Below are positions 1 to 9,004 of a stretch of 64,000 nucleotides of DNA, one piece after another. Every line of letters starts with the position of its first letter. The stretch's first letter is position 1. This DNA is from Helcobacillus massiliensis (GTDB taxonomy: Bacteria > Actinomycetota > Actinomycetes > Actinomycetales > Dermabacteraceae), in the NCBI RefSeq assembly GCF_014191425.1, contig NZ_JACHWP010000001.1, forward strand, positions 248,001 through 312,000. Direction: 5' to 3'. Below the pieces are notes generated by a model. It was not told the DNA's origin. It worked only from the letters and a program-made list of their open reading frames with translations, and did no database searches. The translations under genes were made by a program, and so were the position numbers.

Positions 1-516
1 CAGAGCGAGGTGGAGCGCTTCGCCGAGATCGGAGTGCGCCCGATCCGCACCGCCAGCTTCGTCTCCGCCCTCATCCGTGCCGGCGAGGTCCGCACCCACG
101 GCCTGCCGAAGGCCGACTACTTCATCTGGAGCGACGACTTCGAATTCACCGGCCGCCTTCTGCGCAGCGGTCAGGGCTTCGCCGTGCCCGGCAGCGTGGT
201 CGAGCACCGCACCGTCGCGTTCTCCAACGCCGCCGCCAACCCGGGCAGCCGCATGCGCTACGACGTCCGCAACCGCCTGTGGACCCTCCTGCGCACCGAC
301 TCCTTCACCCGGAAGGAGCAGGTCCTCTACGGCGGGAAGTCCGCGCTCGGCTGGGGGAGGACCCTGCTGCGCACCCGCGGCGACCTTCTGCCGATCGCGT
401 GGCGCGGCCTGCGCGAGGGCCTGCGCGAGATGCCCCGCATGAACGCCGTGGTCCTCGGAGCCGACCCGGAGCGAGCCGAGGAGATCCGAGCCGTGGAGAA
501 GGCGGCCCGCCGGTGA
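1..516 (+). CDS. Glycosyltransferase family 2, C-terminal part (cut by window edge)
   Basis: The reading frame is open from base 1, so the 5' end lies outside the window. The visible 172 residues end a GT-A fold transferase: SDDFEFTGRLLRSG matches the ED-type acceptor and catalytic segment of family 2 enzymes, followed by a histidine (VVEHR) and a basic C-terminal region. The next glycosyltransferase starts in a GTGA overlap with its stop, and Glf and GlfT2 follow. By context it may be a GlfT1-like or rhamnosyl/galactofuranosyl transferase of the cell-wall galactan pathway. The exact sugar cannot be read from the sequence. Confidence 0.8.
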   Translation, partial: QSEVERFAEIGVRPIRTASFVSALIRAGEVRTHGLPKADYFIWSDDFEFTGRLLRSGQGFAVPGSVVEHRTVAFSNAAANPGSRMRYDVRNRLWTLLRTDSFTRKEQVLYGGKSALGWGRTLLRTRGDLLPIAWRGLREGLREMPRMNAVVLGADPERAEEIRAVEKAARR

Positions 517-1340
517 CGCAGCATCCCCGCGAGCCGTTCACCCTTCTGATGGCGGTGTGGGGCAACGACGAGCCCTCCGCCGTCCGCGCCGCCCTGCACA
601 GCGCCACCAGCGCGCAGACCCTTCCGCCGGACCATGTCGTCCTCTCCTGCGACGGTGACCTGCCCCCGGCGCTCGCCGCCATCGCCGACGGTGTGGAGCG
701 CGGCGAGTACGGCCCCGCAACCGTGCTGCGCCGCAGCGACCACCGCGGCCTCGCCGAAACCCTCCAGGAAGGCCTGCTGGCGTGCCCCACCTCGCTGGTG
801 GCCCGCGCCGACGCCGACGACCTCAACCACGCCGACCGCTTCGAGAAGCAGATCCCGGCGCTGCTGCGCCGCAACCTCGACATCCTCGGCGCCGGCATGC
901 GCGAACTCGGCTCGGGCCGAACCCGCAACCGTCCCACCTCGCAGGAGGAGATCGAGCGGTACCTCAAGGACCACTCGCCGTTTCAGCATCCCACCGTGGT
1001 GTTCCGCAAGGAGGCCGTGCTCGCCGCAGGTGGCTATCAGAGCCTCCCGTTCATGGAGGACTACGACCTCTGGTACCGGATGCTGCGAGCCGGTGCACGT
1101 GCAGGCAACCTCGCCGAAGCGCTCGTGGACTACCGCGTGGGCCCGGAGCTGTACGACCGACGCGGCGGCCTCGAACTGTTCCGCAGCGACATCCGGATGC
1201 AGCGCCGCATGGTGGCCGACGGGGTCACCTCCTGGCCCCGCGCGCTGCGCAACCTCTGCATCCGCGGCGCCTACCGAACGGTGCCCGGCCCTCTCCGGCG
1301 GCTCATGTACCGCCTGCTCGTCGAGAAGATCGGTGTGTGA
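513..1340 (+). CDS. Glycosyltransferase family 2
   Basis: 275 residues from a GTG start overlapping the upstream stop (GTGA), so translational coupling is likely. The N-terminal half holds the nucleotide-sugar fold, with a DADD motif (RADADDLNHADRF) as the probable metal and UDP-sugar site. HPTVVFRKEAVLAAGGY and EDYDLWYRM are typical acceptor-side motifs of WcaA-like enzymes. There are no membrane segments, so it should act on the cytoplasmic face. Position just before glf suggests a role in galactan or linker assembly; donor and acceptor are unknown. Confidence 0.85.
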   Translation: MTQHPREPFTLLMAVWGNDEPSAVRAALHSATSAQTLPPDHVVLSCDGDLPPALAAIADGVERGEYGPATVLRRSDHRGLAETLQEGLLACPTSLVARADADDLNHADRFEKQIPALLRRNLDILGAGMRELGSGRTRNRPTSQEEIERYLKDHSPFQHPTVVFRKEAVLAAGGYQSLPFMEDYDLWYRMLRAGARAGNLAEALVDYRVGPELYDRRGGLELFRSDIRMQRRMVADGVTSWPRALRNLCIRGAYRTVPGPLRRLMYRLLVEKIGV

Positions 1341-1420
1341 CTTCCCACCCGCACGGGGTGAACAGGTATTGGGAGGGTCTCCACCGGCCCGCCCGAAGGG
1401 CTCCTCAGATGCCGAATCGG

Positions 1421-2615
<1,195 letters not shown>

Positions 2616-2668
2616 GCGCACCCCGCCCGGCCGAGACGCATCCGCACCACCATCCAGGAGCCTTCCCG

Positions 2669-4714
2669 ATGAACCAGACCGTCCGCATCCCCGACGACCA
2701 CCGAGTCCTCCACCGGCTGATCATGCCGGAGGACCCGATGGCGGACACTCTGCCGCTGTACGTGGAGTCCGTTGCTGCAGGGGCCGCCGCCCTCGCCTCC
2801 ACCGGGTCGGCCCTCGGAGAGGTCGGTCCGCAGAAGAAGGCGGAGCAGACCCCAATGGCTCCCGGGGCTGCTGTGGCGGAGGACTTCGACCTCTCGGAGC
2901 ACCGCTCCCGCTTCGGCGCCACCATCCCCGCCGCAGGCTCCCGGTCCTTCGGCACCTACTTCAACGCCTTCCCGGCCTCGTACTGGCGGCGCTGGACCCC
3001 GGTGCGGGAGATCACCCTCACCATCCAGACCGAGGGTGACGGGCAGATCGTCGTGAACCGCTCCAACGCCAAGGGTGCGCAGCAGCGCGTGGACGCCGTC
3101 GCCGTCACCGGAAGGCGCACCACCCGCGTCCCGCTGAAGCTCGACGCCTTCGGCGACGGTGGCTGGTACTGGTTCGACGCCTTCGCCGGAGCCCAGGGGC
3201 TGCGCATCCTCGGCGCCGCGTACTCTGCGGACGCCTCCCTCGCGAAGCGCCGCGGCACCTTCTCCATCGGCATGACCACCATGAACAAGGTGGAGTACTG
3301 CCTGGACAACATCCGCACTCTCCTGCGGCAGGACGACCTCCTGGAGCTCATGGACGTCATGTACGTGATCGACCAGGGCAGCGACCGCCTCACCGACCAT
3401 GCCGAGCAGCTCACGCCCCTGCAGGAGGGGATGGGCGAGAAGCTCCGGATCATCGAGCAGGGCAACATCGGCGGCTCGGGCGGCTTCTCCCGCGGTATGT
3501 ACGAGGCTTCCACCAACGGCCGTTCCGACTACGTCATCAACTGCGATGACGACATCGTCATCGAACCCGAGTCCTTCCACCGCGTCCTCACCTTCGCCGA
3601 CTTCTGCACCCGCCCCACCCTCGTGGGCGGCCACATGTTCGATCTCAACAACCGCTCCTCGCTGCACACCTTCGGCGAAGTGGTGGACCCGTGGCGCACG
3701 CAGCCCGCGGCACCGAACGAGGAGATGGAGCTCAGCTACAACCTCGCCTCCTACCCGCTGCGCGCCACGCCGTGGCTGCACCGCCGTGTGGACGTGGATT
3801 ACAACGGCTGGTGGATGACCCTCATCCCCACCGAAGTGGTGCGTGAGATCGGACTGTCCCTGCCCGTGTTCATCAAATGGGACGACGCCGAGTACGGCCT
3901 GCGCGCCAAGAAGGCGGGCTACCCGACCGTGTCCCTGCCCGGCGCCGCCGTGTGGCACGTCGCCTGGGGTGACAAGGACGACCTCGTCGGCTGGCAGGCG
4001 TTCTTCCACGAACGCAACCGCATCATCACCGCCCTCCTGCACTCCCCGTACGAGAACGGCGGCCGCGTGCCCAAGGAGTCGCAGTTCATGGACATCAAGC
4101 ACGTGATCTCCATGCAGTACTTCACCCAGATGGGCCGTGCCCTCGCGCAGCGCGCCATCCTGGACGGCCCGGACGCCCTGCACCAGAACATCGGCACGAT
4201 CCTTCCTGAGATCCGGTCCAAGACCGGTGACTATGCGGACTCTCGCCCGAAGAAGAACATCGACGACTTCCCCGCCGTGGTGCCCGGCAAGCCGCCGCGC
4301 AAGGGCCGCCCGCTCACGCAGCCCCGCCGTGCCGCCCTGCCGCTGTGGGCGGCGAAGCAGCTGGTGCGCCAGACCCTGGTGAAGCCGTCGGAGAAGGCGC
4401 AGAAGAACCCGCAGGCAGCGATCGCGCACCAGGATGCCCGCTGGTGGCGCCTCACCCGCTACGACAGCGCCCTTGTCTCCAACGCTGAGGGAACTCAGGT
4501 GTTCTGGTACCAGCGCGACCCGAAGGAAGCGGTGAAGGCGCTCGGCGAGTCTGTGCGCGTCCACGCCGACCTCACCCGCCGGTGGAAGGAGCTCAGCCGT
4601 GCGTTCCAGGATGCCGCGCCGCGCATCACTTCCTTCGAGGAGTGGGAGAAGACCTTCGCCGCGAACCCGGCACCGCAGCGGGAGGACAAGAACAGCGCGG
4701 GGGCTGATCGTTGA
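2669..4714 (+). CDS. glfT2: Galactofuranosyltransferase GlfT2-like galactan polymerase
   Basis: 681 residues. GlfT2 is a processive family 2 enzyme that polymerises galactofuranose from UDP-Galf on a polyprenyl-linked primer. An N-terminal beta-sandwich region (about residues 1-190) precedes the GT-A domain beginning at FSIGMTTMNKVEYC. NCDDDIVIEP holds the DDD metal-binding motif, FIKWDDAEYGLRA the WDD catalytic-base segment, and AVWHVAWGDKDD the conserved His region. The C-terminal helical part follows. An AGGAG site precedes the ATG. Known examples are mainly mycobacterial and corynebacterial; length and motifs match well. Confidence 0.92.
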   Translation: MNQTVRIPDDHRVLHRLIMPEDPMADTLPLYVESVAAGAAALASTGSALGEVGPQKKAEQTPMAPGAAVAEDFDLSEHRSRFGATIPAAGSRSFGTYFNAFPASYWRRWTPVREITLTIQTEGDGQIVVNRSNAKGAQQRVDAVAVTGRRTTRVPLKLDAFGDGGWYWFDAFAGAQGLRILGAAYSADASLAKRRGTFSIGMTTMNKVEYCLDNIRTLLRQDDLLELMDVMYVIDQGSDRLTDHAEQLTPLQEGMGEKLRIIEQGNIGGSGGFSRGMYEASTNGRSDYVINCDDDIVIEPESFHRVLTFADFCTRPTLVGGHMFDLNNRSSLHTFGEVVDPWRTQPAAPNEEMELSYNLASYPLRATPWLHRRVDVDYNGWWMTLIPTEVVREIGLSLPVFIKWDDAEYGLRAKKAGYPTVSLPGAAVWHVAWGDKDDLVGWQAFFHERNRIITALLHSPYENGGRVPKESQFMDIKHVISMQYFTQMGRALAQRAILDGPDALHQNIGTILPEIRSKTGDYADSRPKKNIDDFPAVVPGKPPRKGRPLTQPRRAALPLWAAKQLVRQTLVKPSEKAQKNPQAAIAHQDARWWRLTRYDSALVSNAEGTQVFWYQRDPKEAVKALGESVRVHADLTRRWKELSRAFQDAAPRITSFEEWEKTFAANPAPQREDKNSAGADR

Positions 4715-5619
4715 GCCGAACCGCGCTGAACCGTGAGGAGAAGAAGCAGGGATGGCGCGAACCGGGGGATGACGCCGGCTGGCTGAACCCCGTCAAGGAG
4801 CGGTTCCTGCTGCACCTGCTGGTGAAGAAGGAGCTGCGCGTCCGCTACCGCGGCAGCGTGCTCGGCATGGCGTGGTCATACGTCAAACCGGCCGCGCAGT
4901 TCCTCGTCTTCTTCATCGCCCTCGGCGTGTTCCTGCAGCTGAACCGGTCGATGCCGGCGTACGCCGTCTACCTGTTCTCCGGCATCGTGGTGATCAACCT
5001 GTTCGGCGAAGTGTTCGGCAACTGCACCCGCTCCATCTCCTCCAACGCGCCCCTCGTCTCCAAGATCTACCTGCCGAGCGAACTGTTCCCCTGGTCCAGT
5101 GCGGTGGTCGCGATCATCCACTTCATCCCGCAGCTGCTCGTGCTCACGGTCGGCTCCCTCGTGTTCGGGTGGCGGCCCGGCCTGACAGAAGCGGCATCGT
5201 TCGCCGCCGGCTTCACGATCCTCGTGATCTTCACCGTGGGCCTCGGCATGCTCGCCGCCGCGCTCAACGCCGCATTCCGCGACGTGGAGAACTTCGTTGA
5301 CCTCATCATCATGATCGCCACGTGGGCCTCACCGATCCTGTACCCCGTGTCCCTCGTGCACAAGGAGATGGGCGGCAGCGTCCTCTGGTCGCTGTACGCA
5401 CACAACCCGCTGACCATCGTGGTGGAGCTGTTCCACTCCGCGTTCTGGCGCGGCTACGCCCGCACCGCGCACCCCAGTGAACAGGCGCAGGCCGCGATCG
5501 ACATCGGGTCCTCCGTGGCCGGTCTGTGGTGGTTCGGCCTGCTGACCGCGATCGCCACGTTCATCGTGGGGGCCCTCGTGTTCGACCGCGCGAAGCGCAG
5601 CTTCGCCCAGGAGCTCTGA
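4711..5619 (+). CDS. ABC transporter permease for cell-wall polysaccharide export (Wzm-like)
   Basis: 302 residues. ABC-2 type permease with a cytoplasmic N-terminus containing LLVKKELRVRYRGSVLGMAWSYVKP, the amphipathic entry signature of O-antigen and galactan exporters, followed by about six membrane segments. Start is TTG overlapping the glfT2 stop (TTGA). It pairs with the ATPase 7 nt downstream. Together they should flip lipid-linked galactan across the membrane, as the Rv3781/Rv3783 pair is thought to do in mycobacteria. Confidence 0.9.
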   Translation: MSRTALNREEKKQGWREPGDDAGWLNPVKERFLLHLLVKKELRVRYRGSVLGMAWSYVKPAAQFLVFFIALGVFLQLNRSMPAYAVYLFSGIVVINLFGEVFGNCTRSISSNAPLVSKIYLPSELFPWSSAVVAIIHFIPQLLVLTVGSLVFGWRPGLTEAASFAAGFTILVIFTVGLGMLAAALNAAFRDVENFVDLIIMIATWASPILYPVSLVHKEMGGSVLWSLYAHNPLTIVVELFHSAFWRGYARTAHPSEQAQAAIDIGSSVAGLWWFGLLTAIATFIVGALVFDRAKRSFAQEL

Positions 5620-5626
5620 AACGGCG

Positions 5627-6466
5627 ATGTCAACCGCTCTTCCCAGCGCCGCGTCCCTGCCCGACGCCGACGCCCGCGAAATGATCCGCATCGAATCCGT
5701 TACCAAGGAGTTCTCGCTGCGGCACAACCACTCCTTGAAGGAGCTGGCGTTCGCCGCCCTCAAGGGCAAGAAGCTCTCCGATTCCTTCATGGCGCTCAAC
5801 GGGGTGGACCTGACCGTGTCCTCGGGGGAGACCGTCGGCCTGATCGGGCTGAACGGCTCCGGCAAATCCACCCTGCTGAAGACCATCAGCGGGGTGCTGT
5901 TCCCCGACAGCGGCCGGGTCCTGGTCCGCGGCCGCGTCGCCGGACTCATCGAAGTCGGCGCCGGGTTCCACCCGGACCTGTCCGGCCGCGAGAACGTCTA
6001 CCTCAACGGAGCGATCCTCGGGATGTCCCGGGAGCAGATCGATGCGTGCTTCGATGACATCGTCGCGTTCAGCGAGATCGAGAAGTTCATCGACACGGAC
6101 GTCAAGTACTACTCCAGCGGTATGTTCCTGCGGCTCGCGTTCTCCGTGGCGATCCACACCGACCCGGACGTCTTCCTCGTGGATGAGATCCTGTCGGTCG
6201 GTGACGAGCCGTTCCAGCGCAAATGCATTGAGCGGATCCGTCAGATGCAGGCCGACGGCGCCACCATGGTGATCGTCTCCCACGAGCTGGACATGCTGCA
6301 GAAGCTCTGCTCGCGCATCGCCGTCATGCAGTCCGGGAACCTGATCTTCAACGGCAATCCGGCCGAAGCGATCCGCGTGCTGCGCGGCGACGCCCAGCCG
6401 GGCGAGCACGAGGACGATGCCGACGAGCACCACGAGGGCCAACCCGACGACCTCGACACCGACTAG
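5627..6466 (+). CDS. ABC transporter ATP-binding protein for polysaccharide export (Wzt-like)
   Basis: 279 residues. Walker A GLNGSGKST (74-82), signature region YYSSGMFLRLAF (161-172) and Walker B DVFLVDEIL (181-189). The stretch AGLIEVGAGFHPDLSGRENVYLNG is diagnostic of the Wzt/TagH subfamily. It has no C-terminal carbohydrate-binding domain, only a short acidic, His-rich tail, so export is probably not gated by a capped glycan. Last gene of the galactan cluster; its stop directly abuts the convergent gene at 6467. Confidence 0.93.
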   Translation: MSTALPSAASLPDADAREMIRIESVTKEFSLRHNHSLKELAFAALKGKKLSDSFMALNGVDLTVSSGETVGLIGLNGSGKSTLLKTISGVLFPDSGRVLVRGRVAGLIEVGAGFHPDLSGRENVYLNGAILGMSREQIDACFDDIVAFSEIEKFIDTDVKYYSSGMFLRLAFSVAIHTDPDVFLVDEILSVGDEPFQRKCIERIRQMQADGATMVIVSHELDMLQKLCSRIAVMQSGNLIFNGNPAEAIRVLRGDAQPGEHEDDADEHHEGQPDDLDTD

Positions 6467-7186
6467 TCAGCGCACCCCTTCGGCGCGCTGCTGCTCCTCA
6501 CTGACAGCCCACGCAGGCGCCAGCACCACACCGCCGGCCAGCCACACCGCGAACGCGCGCGATGCATCGGCTCCATCGATGTCCTCCAGCGCCACCACCG
6601 CGCCCGGCTCCACCGAACCGGAACCGTCGCCGAGATGATCACCACCCTCGAGGTGGACGGGGGAAGGGCCGCTGAAGTGTTCCAGCGGGGCGCTCAGGTG
6701 GTCGCCGTGGCCGCGCACCGCCGGCAGGTAGTCATGCGCCAGGTCGGGGACCTCGCCGCTGAAGCGCAGCGCGAGGGACACGGGGTCGAGCACCAGCACC
6801 TCGTCAGCCTGATCCACGGCGTCGAGAGCGGGGTCGCTGGTGGCGAGGACCGTCCCGTCGGCCAGCGGCTCGGCGAGCAGCCCGGCGGCCTCGCCGGCGG
6901 CGGCGTCGAGGCTGAGGATCCGCACCTCAGCGCCCACCGACCAGCCGGCGAGCGCCAGCACGAGGCGCTTCCAATGCGGCGGCATCGCGATGACCATCGG
7001 AGTGTCCGGCTCGGCGAACAGCTCGTCCCGCAGCAGATTGACGGTCTTCGTCACCCAGTTCGCGAGCACATGCCCGGACAGCTCGGTGCGGCCGTCCTCG
7101 CCGCCGTACCAGATGAGGGCGGGGGAGGGGCCGCGCTGCTCGAGAGCGGCCAGCAGATCGGCGCCGGTGGGGGAGAGGTCGCTCAT
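6467..7186 (-). CDS. TIGR03089 family protein
   Basis: 239 residues. A short relative of the N-terminal part of AMP-binding (ANL) enzymes: MSDLSPTGADLLAALEQRGPSPALIWY is followed by a domain with VIAMPPHWKRLVLALAGWSVGAEV. It is too short to hold the C-terminal adenylation lid. The ATG overlaps the stop of the FolC-like gene, so the two are co-transcribed. A homologue (Rv3268) exists in mycobacteria near cell-wall genes. No biochemical function is established. It ends 1 nt from the convergent exporter gene. Confidence 0.8.
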   Translation of the reverse strand: MSDLSPTGADLLAALEQRGPSPALIWYGGEDGRTELSGHVLANWVTKTVNLLRDELFAEPDTPMVIAMPPHWKRLVLALAGWSVGAEVRILSLDAAAGEAAGLLAEPLADGTVLATSDPALDAVDQADEVLVLDPVSLALRFSGEVPDLAHDYLPAVRGHGDHLSAPLEHFSGPSPVHLEGGDHLGDGSGSVEPGAVVALEDIDGADASRAFAVWLAGGVVLAPAWAVSEEQQRAEGVR

Positions 7187-8439
7187 CGCTCCACCCCCGT
7201 CTCCGCGGCCGACGGATCCTCCACCCACCAGCGGTCCACATCCAGTCCCATCCGCTCTGCCATCTCCGCGGCGAAGCTCATCGTGCCCAGGCACACAACG
7301 GGGTCACCGGAGGTCTCCGCGTCCCGCACAGCGTCCTCGAACGACGCCTGCGCCCAGTCCTCCGGGTAGTTCTCGAACGTCAGGTGGTCCTCATGGGTGC
7401 GCACGAGAGTGGTGCGGTCCTTGTCCACCACGTCGATGATGCGGGTGATGTCCTTGATGTCCGGCAGGCACACCAGATAGCGGGCGCCGCGGAAGTCGCT
7501 GTGGGCGCTGACCGCTGCGAGCGCGGCCTGGAATCCCTCGCGGGAGATCGCCGCGTCGAGGAACCACGGCGCGCCGTTGTGCTCCAGAAAGCTTGAGCGC
7601 CCGGGCAGCTGCAGGTGTCGGGCACCGCTCAGATCCAGCGCAGGCAGGTCCTCGAGCGTGTCCGCGCGGTGGTGGGCGGCGAGTGCGGCGGTGTACCCTG
7701 CGGCGATGTTCGCGGAGGTCAGGGGCCCGAAGCCGAGGTCCTCCGGGGACGGCACTCGCAGCACATGTGCCTGCGGCAGGAGAACCTCGATCGCGCGGAT
7801 CGCGACCGGGTCCTGTGCCTCCAGGGTCACGACCCGTTCGGTGCGGCGGTCACCGGCGCCGACGAGGTTCCAGGCGATCTCCTCGATCGTGTCGCCGATG
7901 ACGCCCTCATGCTCGAGGAACACGGGCGTCACCACGAGCGTGTCGAGGCGGAACTGGGAGATCTCGTCGGTGGCGCCGCCGAGGCCCTCCTCAATGACGA
8001 GGACGTCCGCGCCGCGCTCCAGCAGATAGTGGGCGCCCATCAGGGTGAAGCAGCCGGTGGGGGCGAGGTACCCGTCGGTCTCCTCTACCGGCGGCAGCTG
8101 CTGGATCGCGTCCGAGAGCACCTGTCCGAGTTCGGTGTAGTCCTCCAGGGAGATCGGCTCGCCGTTGAACCGGATGCGCTCCAGGTTCGTGATGAACGGA
8201 GGGGAGGACACGGTGCCCACGTTCAGGCCGAGGCGGCGCAGCTGCTGGGTGGCGGCGGCGACCGTGGTGCCCTTGCCCTTGGATCCGACCACTCCGATGA
8301 CGGGCACGGCGGGGTCCCGGTCGATGCCGACGGTCTCGGCGAGGAGAGCGGCCCGCTGACGGGACCGGACCATGGGGCCGTGGTGGCGCTTCCATTCGCG
8401 GAAGAAGGGCTCGTCCTCGCTGAGCAGGCGTGCTGGCAT
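7183..8439 (-). CDS. FolC-like Mur-ligase-family protein (folylpolyglutamate/dihydrofolate synthase type)
   Basis: 418 residues. ATP-dependent Mur-ligase fold: P-loop GVVGSKGKGTTVA, then SSPPFITNLERIRFNGEPIS as in FolC, and VLVIEEGLGGATDEISQF for the metal-binding loop. FolC joins glutamate to dihydropteroate or folates. Similarity to FolC is clear in the ATPase domain but the C-terminal part is divergent, so the substrate may differ. Divergent from whiB2 across a 219-nt intergenic region; overlaps the following TIGR03089 gene by 4 nt. Confidence 0.75.
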   Translation of the reverse strand: MPARLLSEDEPFFREWKRHHGPMVRSRQRAALLAETVGIDRDPAVPVIGVVGSKGKGTTVAAATQQLRRLGLNVGTVSSPPFITNLERIRFNGEPISLEDYTELGQVLSDAIQQLPPVEETDGYLAPTGCFTLMGAHYLLERGADVLVIEEGLGGATDEISQFRLDTLVVTPVFLEHEGVIGDTIEEIAWNLVGAGDRRTERVVTLEAQDPVAIRAIEVLLPQAHVLRVPSPEDLGFGPLTSANIAAGYTAALAAHHRADTLEDLPALDLSGARHLQLPGRSSFLEHNGAPWFLDAAISREGFQAALAAVSAHSDFRGARYLVCLPDIKDITRIIDVVDKDRTTLVRTHEDHLTFENYPEDWAQASFEDAVRDAETSGDPVVCLGTMSFAAEMAERMGLDVDRWWVEDPSAAETGVER

Positions 8440-8504
8440 CGTGGGGTCTCCTCGAGTCGGGCGGTCCGCTGTCGCACTGGGCCCGAGCGAAGGTTCACGG
8501 GCAC

Positions 8505-8536
8505 TTGACGAAGCGGAGTTGCACCGGTGTAGTTTA
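8505..8536 (+). promoter_or_regulatory. Probable promoter of whiB2
   Basis: TTGACG at 8505-8510 is followed 18-20 nt later by TGTAGT/TAGTTT (8529-8536). It lies in the divergent region between the FolC-like gene and whiB2 and would give an untranslated leader of about 115 nt. Confidence 0.4.
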
Positions 8537-8658
8537 GTTGGGACAGGACAGTGGCCGAGAGGCGCCCTGCCGGTCCGCAGATGATTGTGTCAGACCCCGA
8601 TGTGGGGGGCGCAGACTGCGGCGGCACCGCACACCTCCGGCTGGAAAGGATCGCGCCG

Positions 8659-8967
8659 ATGCAGCAGAACGCGCCTCGCACGCCCATGGAGAGCGGACTC
8701 TCGATCGTGGAGATCATGGGAGCCGGTGACTTCGGGGAGGAGCTGGAACCCGCGTCCTGGCAGGAGCGGGCCCTGTGCGCCCAGACCGACCCGGAGGCGT
8801 TCTTCCCCGAGAAGGGCGGCTCCACCCGCGAAGCCAAGAAGGTCTGCACCTCCTGCGAGGTCCGCGCCGAATGCCTCGAATACGCCCTGTCCAATGATGA
8901 GCGCTTCGGCATCTGGGGCGGTCTGTCCGAGCGCGAACGCCGCCGCCTGAAGAAGCAGGCCATCTGA
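8659..8967 (+). CDS. whiB2: WhiB-family iron-sulfur regulator, WhiB2/WhmD type
   Basis: 102 residues from an ATG preceded by GAAAGGA. Four cysteines C40, C63, C66 and C72 form the [4Fe-4S] site, followed by the GIWGGLSERERRRLKK turn and basic tail that bind sigma factor and DNA. The segment ALCAQTDPEAFFPEKGGSTREAKKVC is characteristic of WhiB/WhmD, needed for septation and cell division in relatives. The downstream genes (peptidase-like, DUF3499, phosphomannomutase) match the mycobacterial whiB2 neighbourhood. An in-frame extension to 8551 is possible but lacks a ribosome site. Confidence 0.93.
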   Translation: MQQNAPRTPMESGLSIVEIMGAGDFGEELEPASWQERALCAQTDPEAFFPEKGGSTREAKKVCTSCEVRAECLEYALSNDERFGIWGGLSERERRRLKKQAI

Positions 8968-9004
8968 GCGCCCACCGATCCTCCGGAAAGGACGACCAGC
9001 GTCC